A DNA stretch of 64,000 nt from Streptomyces curacoi (GTDB lineage Bacteria; Actinomycetota; Actinomycetes; Streptomycetales; Streptomycetaceae). Made by a program: the position numbers and the translations under genes. Each line of letters begins with the position of its first letter. The first letter of the stretch is position 1. Below, piece after piece: positions 16,751-25,255 of this stretch. The stretch is taken from NCBI RefSeq assembly GCF_001513975.1, contig NZ_KQ947993.1:1-64000 (forward strand). Direction: 5' to 3'. The notes under the pieces were generated by a model, which ran no database searches, was not told the origin of the DNA, and worked only from the letters and a program-made list of their open reading frames with translations.

Positions 16751-18193
16751 TCAGCGACCGGAGCGGATCAGGCCCGTCAGATAGCGCCACAGCGAGGAGC
16801 GCTGCCGGGCGGCCGGGGCGGGCAGCACCGCCTCGGCGTCCGGATCGGCGTCCGGATCGGCGGTCCGCGGTGCGGAGGCGGATGCCGGCGGCTGCTCGGC
16901 CGACTGCCGGGGCACCGGGGCGAGTTCGTACCGTACGGGCAGTGAGCGCAGACCGCGCATGAACGGCGAGGAGCGCCACGGCAGTTGGTCGGCCGGGAGG
17001 GCCAGATCGAGGTGGGAGAAGCGCTCGAACAGCCGGCCCACGCCGACCGCCGCGACCGTCGACGCGAGCTCGCGTGCCGGGCACTGGCGGCGGCCCGCGC
17101 CCCAGGACAGGTGTGCCCGGGTGCTGATCGTGCTGCCGGCCGCCACATGGTCGGCGAAGAGCGGGTCGGCGTGCGCGGCGGCGGAGGAGACCCACACCGG
17201 ATCGCCCGCCCGGATCGTGTAGTTGCCGAGCGGAGTGTCCCTGGCGGCGAAGCGCGGCACGAAGTTCACCAGCGGCGGCTTGCGCATGACCACCCGGTTC
17301 ATGGTCTCCCTGATCATCCCCGCGGACAGGCTGGCCCGCACGCCGCCGTCACCGTCGCCGGAGATGACCTCGACCACGGTGTTGGACATGAGGATGCCGA
17401 CGTGGTCGGAGGTCATGCCGAGCAGCATGAACAGCTCACGGGCCAGTTCGTCGAGGGAGAGGCCGGGGTGCGCGGCCAGCAGGTGGGAGGGGAAGTCGTC
17501 GCCCGGCTTGTCGAGTTTCGCGGCCGCCAGTTCGGCGAGTGTCGCGAGCAGCCGTTCCAGGGCGGGCTCCGCGTCCGGACCCGCGTCCAGCACCCGCCAC
17601 ATGTCCATCAGCGCGTCGTCGCCCTGGGAGCCGGGGAAGCCGAGCAGATGGCTGGCCACCATCAGCGGCAGCGGACGGGAGAACTGCGCGGACAGGTCCG
17701 CGACGCCGGTGCCGCCGCCCTGCCCGATCAGAGTGATCAGTTCGTCGGCGTAGGCGGTGACGGCCGCCTTCAGCCGCTTGGCCTGGGGGTGGCCGGGGTC
17801 CTGGAAGGGTTTGAGCGCGGCGTCCCACGCCGTCCGCAACCGCCCGTATCCGGAACCGCCCTGGATGAGTACGTGGTTGACCTCCAGGGAGGGCCCGAGC
17901 GGCCAGTCGGCGGGCACTTCGCCCGCCGAGCGGGCCCGCCAGTTCTCCAGCCCCTTCGGCCAGGCGTCGTCGTCCTGGAGTACCTGCAGCGCCTCGCGGT
18001 AGCCGAGGACCAGCCAGGCGGGCACACCCAGCAGGTCGACCGGCGCGACGGCTCCGTGCCGCTGCCTCAGCCGCTCGTACACGAGCGAGGGGCGCGTCTC
18101 GTAGTCGCGGGTCAGCAGCGGTTCGGGGGCCGTGTCCGCCAGGCGGGTGCCGTCGACGCCCACGGATCCGCTCTCGCCCCACTGCGATTCCAT
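16751..18193 (-). CDS. CYP157-like cytochrome P450 lacking the ExxR motif
   Basis: This P450-fold protein of about 480 residues (ATG at 18193; an in-frame start at 18223 is possible) resembles the Streptomyces CYP157 family, with AVAPVDLLGVPAWLVLGYREAL near the N-terminus. The heme loop is present as LSWGAGRRQCPAREL (Cys371), with Trp replacing the usual Phe and Ala replacing Gly after the Cys. At the K-helix, where ExxR is otherwise invariant, it reads RETMNRVVMRKPP (Glu296-Arg300), with no ExxR. The I-helix reads GMTSDHVG, without the acid-Thr pair. It has a Pro/Ala-rich C-terminal extension of about 60 residues. CYP157 genes often sit in conservons; this one stands alone, convergent with the rhamnosidase. 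Activity is uncertain. Confidence 0.82.
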   Translation of the reverse strand: MESQWGESGSVGVDGTRLADTAPEPLLTRDYETRPSLVYERLRQRHGAVAPVDLLGVPAWLVLGYREALQVLQDDDAWPKGLENWRARSAGEVPADWPLGPSLEVNHVLIQGGSGYGRLRTAWDAALKPFQDPGHPQAKRLKAAVTAYADELITLIGQGGGTGVADLSAQFSRPLPLMVASHLLGFPGSQGDDALMDMWRVLDAGPDAEPALERLLATLAELAAAKLDKPGDDFPSHLLAAHPGLSLDELARELFMLLGMTSDHVGILMSNTVVEVISGDGDGGVRASLSAGMIRETMNRVVMRKPPLVNFVPRFAARDTPLGNYTIRAGDPVWVSSAAAHADPLFADHVAAGSTISTRAHLSWGAGRRQCPARELASTVAAVGVGRLFERFSHLDLALPADQLPWRSSPFMRGLRSLPVRYELAPVPRQSAEQPPASASAPRTADPDADPDAEAVLPAPAARQRSSLWRYLTGLIRSGR

Positions 18194-18306
18194 CGCCCTG
18201 CCGCCCTCCCGTACTCCCCGCACCGGTGCACTACCAGTGAGTAGCCGACAACGCCGGTGACCCTACCCCAGGCGGCTTCGCGGGCTCACGACGGGTCCGG
18301 CGGACG

Positions 18307-19704
18307 TCAGGCGGTGCCCGGCGGGATGTTCTGGTTGGCGTGGAAGAAGTTGTACGGGTCGTAGGTGTGCTTGATCGCGGTCAGCCGGTCGTAGTGGCCG
18401 CGGTAGGTGGACCGCAGGCGGTCCCCGCTCTGCGCGTCGCCGATGAAGTTGACGTAGGAGCCGCCCATGGAGTGCGGGTGCAGGTCGCTCCAGTACTCGA
18501 CGCACCACTGCCGGATCAGTTCGGCGTTGGCGGGGTCCGGGTCGACCCCGGCGATCACTCCGGACCAGATGGCGTCCCGGTAGGCCCAGGCCGTGTCGTC
18601 GGTGTCCACCTGATGGACCTCGCCGTCCACCGGATACAGATGCATCAGCGACAGCTCGGTGGGGATGTTCCCGCCGTGCTTGTGGTGCACTTCGACCGCG
18701 GCGTCGGAGATCGTGTCGAAGAAGTCGCCGCGCCAGTACCACTGCAGGCCCTTCGGGATCAGCGCGTCGAACATGCCCTGCAGGGCGGGGTAGGGCATGG
18801 GCGCCGTGAAGTGGAAGGCGGGCGGCGCCGGTTCGTTCACCGCCGTGAGCATCTGCCCCAGGCGGCCGGCCGCCAGGTCACCGGTGTGGCACCAGACGAC
18901 ACCGCACATCTTCTGCCCGTGGATCGGCTCGGGGAACGGCGGTCCGGGCGGGATGACGAACACGGCGAAGAAGCCGTTGAGGTCGTGCGGCGCGGCGGGC
19001 AGGAACTCCCGGTACCAGCGCAGCACTTGCGGCATGCGGTCGACCGGCCACACCGTCACCGCGACCCCGACCGAGCCCACCGGGTGCAGCCGGAACGTGA
19101 ACGACGTGACCACGCCGAAGTTCCCGCCGCCGCCGCGCAGCGCCCAGAACAGGTCCGGGTGTTCCTCCCGTGACGCGGTGACGAACGTTCCGTCGGCGAG
19201 GACGACGTCGGCGGAGAGCAGGTTGTCGATCGTCAGGCCGTACCGCCGGCTCAGGTGACCGTGTCCGCCGCCGAGGGTGAGACCGCCGACGCCCGTGGTC
19301 GACACGACGCCGGACGGTACGCCCAGGCCGAACGTGTGGGTCGCGTGGTCCAGATCCCCCATCCGACAGCCGCCGCCCACCTGTGCGGTCCGCGTGCCCG
19401 GTTCCACCCGCACCCAGCGCATCGGCGACAGGTCGAGGACGAGCCCGTCGTCGACCAGGCACAGCCCGGGACCGCTGTGCCCGCCGCCGCGCACCGCGAG
19501 CTCCACCCCGGCGTCCTTGGCGAACGAGACCACCGTGCGTACGTCCGCCACGTCGGCGCACCGCGCGACGGCCGCGGGGCGCCGGTCGATCATGGCGTTG
19601 TAGATGCTGCGGGCCTCGTCGTAGCCGGGGTCCCGCGCGGTGATGACGGGTCCCCGCAGTGCCTCGCGCAGGCCCTCCAGGGCCGTTCCGTTGATGCCGC
19701 CCAT
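18307..19704 (-). CDS. FAD-linked oxidoreductase, berberine-bridge-enzyme-like
   Basis: This 465-residue PCMH/VAO-fold flavoprotein is started at MGGINGTALE, which follows GAGAGGGG at a proper distance. Residue His76 in VRGGGHSGPG is the expected 8-alpha-histidyl FAD attachment site. The second (cysteinyl) attachment motif of bicovalent oxidases reads STTGVGGLTLGGG, with no Cys, so the flavin is probably linked once. The C-terminal berberine-bridge domain ends HTYDPYNFFHANQNIPP. No signal peptide is present. Such enzymes oxidise alcohols, sugars or antibiotic intermediates with O2; the substrate here is unknown. The gene runs away from the riboswitch-controlled btu operon. Confidence 0.88.
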   Translation of the reverse strand: MGGINGTALEGLREALRGPVITARDPGYDEARSIYNAMIDRRPAAVARCADVADVRTVVSFAKDAGVELAVRGGGHSGPGLCLVDDGLVLDLSPMRWVRVEPGTRTAQVGGGCRMGDLDHATHTFGLGVPSGVVSTTGVGGLTLGGGHGHLSRRYGLTIDNLLSADVVLADGTFVTASREEHPDLFWALRGGGGNFGVVTSFTFRLHPVGSVGVAVTVWPVDRMPQVLRWYREFLPAAPHDLNGFFAVFVIPPGPPFPEPIHGQKMCGVVWCHTGDLAAGRLGQMLTAVNEPAPPAFHFTAPMPYPALQGMFDALIPKGLQWYWRGDFFDTISDAAVEVHHKHGGNIPTELSLMHLYPVDGEVHQVDTDDTAWAYRDAIWSGVIAGVDPDPANAELIRQWCVEYWSDLHPHSMGGSYVNFIGDAQSGDRLRSTYRGHYDRLTAIKHTYDPYNFFHANQNIPPGTA

Positions 19705-19797
19705 GTCCGGACCCCTCTCCGGCAGGGCGGAGCGGCCCCGCCACCTCTCAGTCTTCACCCGGCCGTCGGCAGCCGCACGTCGGCGCGGAACGCCCGT

Positions 19798-19925
19798 CTG
19801 TTACGCTCCCCGGGCCTCCCGCGGGGGAAGTCCGGTGAGAGTCCGGCGCTGACCCGCAACGGTGTGCGTGGAGGACCTGTGGTCCGTCGCGCGAGCCCGA
19901 TTGCCCGTGGTGGGTGCGACCCGTT
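19798..19925 (+). promoter_or_regulatory. Cobalamin (AdoCbl) riboswitch
   Basis: The leader holds hallmark B12-riboswitch blocks: a G-rich stem followed by GGGGGAAGTCCGGTGAGAGT, then CCGGCGCTGACCCGCAACGG, a central paired region, and the B12-box-like GCGCGAGCCCGATTGCC near 19896. A TTACGCT at 19801-19807 could be the -10 of its promoter, in which case the RNA begins slightly later than the boundary given. It lies on the plus strand directly upstream of the btuC-btuD-btuF operon, which it should switch off when adenosylcobalamin is abundant. Boundaries are approximate; about 110 nt to the first start codon would hold the expression platform. Confidence 0.85.
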
Positions 19926-20033
19926 GACTGCTCGCCGTGGACTGCGAGAGGGGACCGCGCGGCCGGCACGGTCGTACGGGCTGTCTCCCTGACCGATGTC
20001 CGCAGGCGGCCCCAGGCGAAGGACCGCCGTCCC

Positions 20034-21107
20034 GTGCACCGAAGTCCGACACCGCTACCGCGATCGGGTGCGTCACGCGTACCCGTGCCACCGCTCGTCC
20101 TCGGGCTGGCCCTGCTGCTGCTCGTCTCCGTCGTGTGCGGCGTGGGGCTGGGCGCCGCCGGGATCGGGTGGGCCGAAGTCCTCCGGCTGCTCAGGGCGGG
20201 GCTGACCGGCGGAACCATCGAGGCCGGGGACGTCTCCGCGTACGCCATCGTCTGGGAGATACGGCTGCCGCGCGTCGTGCTCGGCGCCGTCGTCGGGGCC
20301 GGGCTCGCGGCCGTCGGGGTGGCCGTGCAGGCGATGGTGCGCAACGCGCTCGCCGATCCGTTCGTGCTGGGCATCTCCTCGGGCGCCGCGGTGGGCGCCA
20401 ACGCCGTGATCCTGCTGGGCGCGTTCGCCGGGCTGGGGGTGTGGGCGCTGTCCCTGTCGGCCTTCGGGTCGGCACTCGCGGCCATGGCCCTGGTGTACGC
20501 CGTGGCGCGGTCGCCGCACGGGCTCACCCCGCTGCGGCTGGTCCTGACCGGGACGGCCCTGGCGTACGGCTTCGAGGCCGTCACCACCGTCATGGTGTTC
20601 GGCGCGGCCCGCGGCGAGGCGGCCCGGTCGGCGATGATGTGGCTGCTGGGCAGCCTGGGCGGGGCGACCTGGGCCCAGGTGCCGCTCGCCGCGGTGACCG
20701 TGGCGGCCGGCTGGGCGTGGCTGCGGCTGCGGGCCGAGGCGCTCAACGCCCTCGCGATGGGGGACGAGACGTCGGCCGCGCTCGGCGTCCGACCGGCGCG
20801 GCTGCGCAGGGAGTTGTTCCTGGTCACCGCCGCCGTCACCGGGACGGTGGTCGCCGTCAGCGGAGCCATCGGGTTCGTCGGGCTGATGGTGCCGCATGTC
20901 GTACGCATGCTGGTCGGCGCCGATCACCGGAGGGTGCTGGCCGTGGCGCCGCTCGCCGGGGCCGTGCTGCTGGTGTGGGCGGACCTGCTCTCCCGGCTCC
21001 TCCTCACCCCCGCCGAACTGCCCGTCGGAGTGATCACCGCCGTCGTCGGCGTGCCCGCCTTCCTGCTGCTGATGCGGCGCGGCGGCTACGCGTTCGGAGG
21101 CCGGTGA
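20034..21107 (+). CDS. btuC: Cobalamin ABC transporter permease (FecCD/BtuC family)
   Basis: This protein of about 357 residues is a ten-helix permease of the FecCD/BtuC family. Conserved stretches include RLPRVVLGAVVGAGLAAVGV, NALADPFVLGISSGA, MGDETSAALGV (the ATPase-contact loop) and GAIGFVGLMVPHVVRM. It forms the membrane channel of a type II importer. The cobalamin riboswitch upstream identifies the substrate better than the fold does, since the family also carries iron siderophores. The GTG at 20034 is chosen (AAGGA about 11 bases upstream); a GTG at 20085 is possible. The stop is followed two bases later by the ATPase start. Confidence 0.85.
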   Translation: MHRSPTPLPRSGASRVPVPPLVLGLALLLLVSVVCGVGLGAAGIGWAEVLRLLRAGLTGGTIEAGDVSAYAIVWEIRLPRVVLGAVVGAGLAAVGVAVQAMVRNALADPFVLGISSGAAVGANAVILLGAFAGLGVWALSLSAFGSALAAMALVYAVARSPHGLTPLRLVLTGTALAYGFEAVTTVMVFGAARGEAARSAMMWLLGSLGGATWAQVPLAAVTVAAGWAWLRLRAEALNALAMGDETSAALGVRPARLRRELFLVTAAVTGTVVAVSGAIGFVGLMVPHVVRMLVGADHRRVLAVAPLAGAVLLVWADLLSRLLLTPAELPVGVITAVVGVPAFLLLMRRGGYAFGGR

Positions 21108-21109
21108 GC

Positions 21110-21892
21110 ATGCGACTCGACATCGAGGACGTCACGGTCGAGACCGCCGGGGCGCGGCTGGTCGAAGACATCCGACTCACCGCGGACAGCGGGCAGTTCG
21201 TCGGGCTGGTCGGCCCGAACGGCAGCGGCAAGTCCACGTTGCTGCGCTGTGTGTACCGGGCGCTGCGGCCGGCCGGGGGTGTGGTGCGGCTCGACGGGGA
21301 CGACGTGCACGCCATGGCGCCGCGGGCCGCGGCCCGGGTGCTCGCCGCACTGCCGCAGGAGTCGTCGGCCGAGTTCGACTTCACGGTCGCCGAGGTCGTG
21401 GCCATGGGGCGGCTGCCGCACCGGGACCGTACGGCCGCGTCGGACAGGGAGATCTGCGCGGCGGCCATGAACCGCACCGGCGTCGCCCACCTCGCCGACC
21501 GCGGGTTCCTCGCGCTGTCGGGCGGCGAGAAGCAGCGTGTGCTCATCGCCCGTGCGCTCGCCCAGCAACCGAGGGTCCTCGTCCTGGACGAGCCGACCAA
21601 CCACCTCGACATCGCCCACCAGTTGGACGTGCTGTCCCTGGTGCGGGCCGGCGGCCTGACCGTGCTGGCCGCTCTGCACGACCTCAACCTGGCCGCCGCG
21701 CACTGCGACGTGCTGTACGTCATCGCCGGCGGCCGGGCCGTCGCCTCGGGCGCCCCACACGACGTCCTGCAACCCGCCCTGCTGGCCGAGGTGTTCGGGG
21801 TCCGCGCGCATCCGGTACGGCATCCGGAGACCGGCGCCGTGCAGCTGCTCTTCGACCTTCTCCCGCCCAAGACGTTCCAGCCGACCACGTAA
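21110..21892 (+). CDS. btuD: Cobalamin ABC transporter ATP-binding protein
   Basis: This 260-residue ABC ATPase has Walker A GPNGSGKST (residues 35-43), signature LSGGEKQRV, Walker B VLVLDEPTNHLD and a switch His in ALHDLNLAAAHCD. It energises the BtuC permease. The ATG at 21110 is preferred over an overlapping GTG at 21104 because GGAGG is nine bases from the ATG but only three from the GTG. It is the middle gene of the riboswitch-controlled operon. Its sequence is close in style to the second ATPase of the window (27441-28295), so the two transport systems are related. Confidence 0.88.
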   Translation: MRLDIEDVTVETAGARLVEDIRLTADSGQFVGLVGPNGSGKSTLLRCVYRALRPAGGVVRLDGDDVHAMAPRAAARVLAALPQESSAEFDFTVAEVVAMGRLPHRDRTAASDREICAAAMNRTGVAHLADRGFLALSGGEKQRVLIARALAQQPRVLVLDEPTNHLDIAHQLDVLSLVRAGGLTVLAALHDLNLAAAHCDVLYVIAGGRAVASGAPHDVLQPALLAEVFGVRAHPVRHPETGAVQLLFDLLPPKTFQPTT

Positions 21893-21907
21893 GGACCCCT
21901 AACCCCC

Positions 21908-22915
21908 ATGCGCAAGCTCCTCGCCACCGCCCTCTGTCTCACGGCCACCGCCGCCCTCTCCGGCTGCGGCGCCACCGTGCAGCCGTCCGCCCAGACGGAC
22001 GGGAACTCGGCGGTCACGCTCACCAACTGCGGCCGCAAGGTCACGTACGACAAGGTCCCCGAGCGCGTCGTCACCAATGACGTCGGCATCACCGAGCTGA
22101 TGTTCGCCCTGGGTCTGGAGGACCGCATGGCCGGGTTCGCCATGCCCGACGACAAGGGCGATCTGACCGGCGTGCCGTGGAAGGACGGCTACGACAAGGT
22201 GAAGTGGCTGTCGAAGGACCAGCTCACCAAGGAGAACGCCCTCGACGCCGACGCCGATCTCGTCTTCGCCGGCTGGAACTACGGCTTCCGCGAGGACAGC
22301 GGCTTCACCCCCGAGGCGCTGAAGAAGCTCGGCATCGCCTCGTACGTCCTCACCGAGTCCTGCCGCAACGGCCGTACCGAGTCCGCACGCGGCATCATGC
22401 CGCCGCTGGACGCCCTGTACGCCGACCTCACCAACCTCGGGAAGCTGTTCGGCGTCGAGCAGCGGGCCGCCACGCTGATCGCCGGTTTCAGGAAGCAGAT
22501 CGCCGAGGTGCGGGCGAAGGCACCCACGGGCGCCGACCGGCCGAAGGTGTTCCTGTACGACAGCGGGCAGGACCAGCCGTTCACCTCGGGCCGTTACGCC
22601 GCGCCCGAGCAGATCATCAGCGAGGCCGGCGGGACCAACGTCATGCACGACGTCCAGGACTCCTGGACCACCGTGGGCTGGGAGAGCGTCGTACGGCGGG
22701 ACCCGGACGTCATCGTGATCTGCGACTACGGGGACGTGAGCGCCGAGCAGAAGAGGAAGTTCCTGCTCTCCTACGCGCCGCTGCGCGACGTCTCCGCCGT
22801 CCGGAACAAGCGGATCTTCGTCCTCGACTACGTCGACCTGGTCGAGAGCCCCCGCAACCCGTCGGCCGTCGCCCGGCTCGGCGCCTATCTGCGGACGGTG
22901 GCGAAGGAGCGGTGA
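21908..22915 (+). CDS. btuF: Cobalamin-binding lipoprotein of the ABC importer
   Basis: This 335-residue periplasmic-binding-type lipoprotein has a lipobox LSGC (Cys20), followed by a class III (helical-hinge) binding fold typical of BtuF/FhuD proteins (VTYDKVPERVVTNDVGITELMFALGLEDRMAG). The mature protein is lipid-anchored on the outer face of the membrane and delivers the corrinoid to BtuC. It is the last gene of the riboswitch operon. Its 3' end overlaps the 3' end of the convergent isonitrile synthase gene by 31 bp, so no terminator space exists between the two operons. Confidence 0.87.
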   Translation: MRKLLATALCLTATAALSGCGATVQPSAQTDGNSAVTLTNCGRKVTYDKVPERVVTNDVGITELMFALGLEDRMAGFAMPDDKGDLTGVPWKDGYDKVKWLSKDQLTKENALDADADLVFAGWNYGFREDSGFTPEALKKLGIASYVLTESCRNGRTESARGIMPPLDALYADLTNLGKLFGVEQRAATLIAGFRKQIAEVRAKAPTGADRPKVFLYDSGQDQPFTSGRYAAPEQIISEAGGTNVMHDVQDSWTTVGWESVVRRDPDVIVICDYGDVSAEQKRKFLLSYAPLRDVSAVRNKRIFVLDYVDLVESPRNPSAVARLGAYLRTVAKER

Positions 22916-23886
22916 CCGTCGGCGGTTGACCGCTCGAAGTGGCTCGGTCTGCCGTCGCGGTGCACCAGGCGGCCGAGCCGCGCGGCCCGGGCACGGGGCA
23001 TGAGGGTCCAGGTGCCGTCGGGCTCGCGCAGGGCCGCGGAGTGCCAGGGGGTGGTCCAGACGTCGGGGGCGTCGAGGAGACGGATGCCGAACTTGGCGGC
23101 ACCGGCCGGGTGCGGGTGGATGGACAGCCGTACGGCGCTCGGGTGGTGGTCGGCGATCAGGGCGCCCCAGGCGCGGCTGCGCTGGATGACGCCGTACGCC
23201 CGCCCGCGGCACTGGCGTTGCAGGGCGGAGCGGGTGCCGGTGAACCCGGCGGTGTCCTCGACGAGGAAGCGCGTGATGCCCCGGTACAGGGCGAGAGCGG
23301 TCGCGTCGGTGCGGACCTCGGCGCGCAGGGCGTCCAGGGTGGGGGCGTAGCGGTCGTGGACGTGCGCGCGCCCGGCGTCGGGCGGGAGGTCGCCGAGGAC
23401 GTCTCTCAGGTCGAAGACGGAGAGCCGGTGCAGGTCCGACTGCCGTATGAGCGCGCGCAGTTCGTCGGAGTAGGCGTCGATGCGGTCGTCGGGGACGCGG
23501 ATCAGGTCGCCGAAGACATGGCCGTCGGAGCAGATGACGACCCGGGCGCCGGGCGGGTGGATCCTCTCGATCCTGGCGCACAGGGTGTCGAGGAAGGTGA
23601 GGGAGAGGCGTTCGCCCATGTCGGGGAGGTGGCCCAGGGTCTTGGCGGGGTTGGGTGACTTGCAGGGGAAGCCGGGCAGGGTGAAGACAATGGGGGCGCC
23701 CACACGGACGAAGTCGGTGATCCGGCGCAGCTGATGCGGGAACGCCTCGGCCGAGGCTGGGACGGGGACCGGGACGGGGACGGAGACGGGGGCCTCGTCG
23801 GTCGTGCGGTGGTGCGGCAGGAGCAGATTCAGGATCGCCGCGCCGGTGGTCTGGGGCAGGGTGTCCGGTGCGGTCGTCAGCGGCAT
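22885..23886 (-). CDS. isnA: Isonitrile (isocyanide) synthase, PvcA/IsnA/DIT1 family
   Basis: This 333-residue protein is started at the ATG at 23886, eight bases after GGAG. The diagnostic family blocks are PGFPCKSPNPAKTLG (71-85), DMGERLSLTFLDTLC, PGARVVICSDGHVFGDL (112-128) and a C-terminal AKFGIRLL block. PvcA-type enzymes convert the amino group of L-Tyr or L-Trp into an isonitrile, taking the carbon from ribulose 5-phosphate; the actual amino acid here is unknown. A Pro/Val repeat (VPVPVPVP, residues about 36-43) forms an N-terminal linker. It is the last gene of an operon with a P450, an AsnB-like amidotransferase and a metal-chelate importer. No PvcB-type oxygenase is present. Confidence 0.9.
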   Translation of the reverse strand: MPLTTAPDTLPQTTGAAILNLLLPHHRTTDEAPVSVPVPVPVPASAEAFPHQLRRITDFVRVGAPIVFTLPGFPCKSPNPAKTLGHLPDMGERLSLTFLDTLCARIERIHPPGARVVICSDGHVFGDLIRVPDDRIDAYSDELRALIRQSDLHRLSVFDLRDVLGDLPPDAGRAHVHDRYAPTLDALRAEVRTDATALALYRGITRFLVEDTAGFTGTRSALQRQCRGRAYGVIQRSRAWGALIADHHPSAVRLSIHPHPAGAAKFGIRLLDAPDVWTTPWHSAALREPDGTWTLMPRARAARLGRLVHRDGRPSHFERSTADGHRSFATVRR

Positions 23887-23981
23887 GGCGTTTCTCCGGT
23901 GTGCGTGGGGGCAGGGCGGCCGGCGCCTCGGTGGGGCCAGGCGCTGTCGGTCAGGGGGCGGGGGCTGCTGGCGGGCCGGCC

Positions 23982-25244
23982 TCACAGCCGTCGGTCGTAG
24001 CCGACGGGCAGGTGGTCGGTGCCGCGGCCCAGGACGGCCGGGATCCACTGGATGTCCTCGTCCCGGACGGCGAGGTGCAGGCCGGGGAGCCGGGTCAGCA
24101 GGGTGCCCAACGCGATCTGCAGCTCGGCGCGGGCGAGGGCGGCGCCGGGGCAGAAGTGGATGCCGTGGCCGAAGGCGAGGTGGGGGTTGGGCGAGCGGTC
24201 CAGGTCGAGCATGTCGGGGTCGGCGAAGCGGCGCGGGTCGCGGTTGGCCGCGCACAGGGAGACGATCACGGAGTCACCGGCCGGGACCTCGGTGCCGTGC
24301 AGGTCGCTGTCCCGGTCGAAGAACCGCCAGGTGGTCAGCTCGAAGGCGCTGTCGTAGCGCAGGAGTTCCTCCACCGCGCGGGGCAGGAGGCCGAGGTCGG
24401 CGCGCAGCCGGGCGAGCTGGCCGGGGTGGCGGAACAGGGCGACCATGGCCGTCGTGAGCTGGTTCGTGACGGGCTCCTGCCCGGCGACCAGCAGCTGGAA
24501 GATCATCGAATCCAGCTCTTCCTGCGTCAGCTCCCGCCGGTCACGGGCCGCCACGAGATGGCTGAGCAGGTCGTCGTCCCGGTGCTCGCGTTTGTGGGCG
24601 ACGACCTCGGCGATGTAGCTCTGCAGACCGTGCAGCCGGGCTTCGTACCGGGACCGCCCCGGGTCCGTCGGGCCGACCGGCTGGACGACCTTGCCCCAGT
24701 CGCGGTCGAAGCGCGCGGCCGACTCCCCCGGCAGCCCGATGACTTCGGCGAGGACCTGGAAGGGGAAGCGGGCGGCGAAGCCGGTGACCAGGTCGGCGGG
24801 GCCGGTCTCGGGGAGGGCGTCGACGAGGGCGTCGGCCAGCTCCTGGAAACGCGGCCGCAGTCGCTCGATCCGGCGCGGGGTGAAGGCGTCCGTCACGAAG
24901 CGCCGCATGCGGGTGTGCTTCGGCGGGTCCTGGTGGAGGAGGTGGACCTGGAGCTGGGAGTGCTGGGGTTCGGGCATGATCGAGGCGCGGGCGCGCCAGC
25001 GGTCGTTGCCCCGGTCGTGGCTCTTGCCGAGGCGGTCGTCGTTCAGCGCGGAGTGCGCGGCCTCGTAGCCGGTGACGAGCCACGCCTGGACTCCGCTGGG
25101 GAAGAGGACGCGGTGCACCGGGCCGGCCTCGCGCAGTCGCTCGTAGAGCGGATAGGGGTTGCTCTTGTACGGGCAGCCCATCAACGGGACGGGGTCGGTG
25201 GGCGACTCCGCGTCCACGGCCGGCCGGGGTTCCTGGGTGGTCAT
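23982..25244 (-). CDS. Cytochrome P450 of the isonitrile cluster
   Basis: This 420-residue P450 starts at the ATG at 25244, with its AGGAG overlapping the asnB-like stop 11 bp upstream, so it is operon-internal. It has ExxR (EELLR) and a standard heme loop LAFGHGIHFCPGAALAR (Cys365). The I-helix reads LLVAGQEPVTNQ: the conserved Thr after the acid (Glu257) is replaced by Pro258, which usually alters oxygen activation and is seen in P450s with unusual chemistry. In fungal xanthocillin biosynthesis a P450 couples two isonitrile units, so coupling or hydroxylation of the IsnA product is a reasonable guess. No ferredoxin gene is adjacent. Confidence 0.9.
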   Translation of the reverse strand: MTTQEPRPAVDAESPTDPVPLMGCPYKSNPYPLYERLREAGPVHRVLFPSGVQAWLVTGYEAAHSALNDDRLGKSHDRGNDRWRARASIMPEPQHSQLQVHLLHQDPPKHTRMRRFVTDAFTPRRIERLRPRFQELADALVDALPETGPADLVTGFAARFPFQVLAEVIGLPGESAARFDRDWGKVVQPVGPTDPGRSRYEARLHGLQSYIAEVVAHKREHRDDDLLSHLVAARDRRELTQEELDSMIFQLLVAGQEPVTNQLTTAMVALFRHPGQLARLRADLGLLPRAVEELLRYDSAFELTTWRFFDRDSDLHGTEVPAGDSVIVSLCAANRDPRRFADPDMLDLDRSPNPHLAFGHGIHFCPGAALARAELQIALGTLLTRLPGLHLAVRDEDIQWIPAVLGRGTDHLPVGYDRRL

Positions 25245-25255
25245 GCGTGGGGCTC

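Noticed and set aside
13461..17195. 1244-codon minus-strand frame opposite the rhamnosidase gene
   Set aside because: Shadow of the GH78 gene; no family pattern and Gly/Val/Arg-rich composition.
23755..23795. GGGAC-type short repeat as a regulatory element
   Set aside because: It is inside the isnA coding region and simply encodes the Val/Pro linker.
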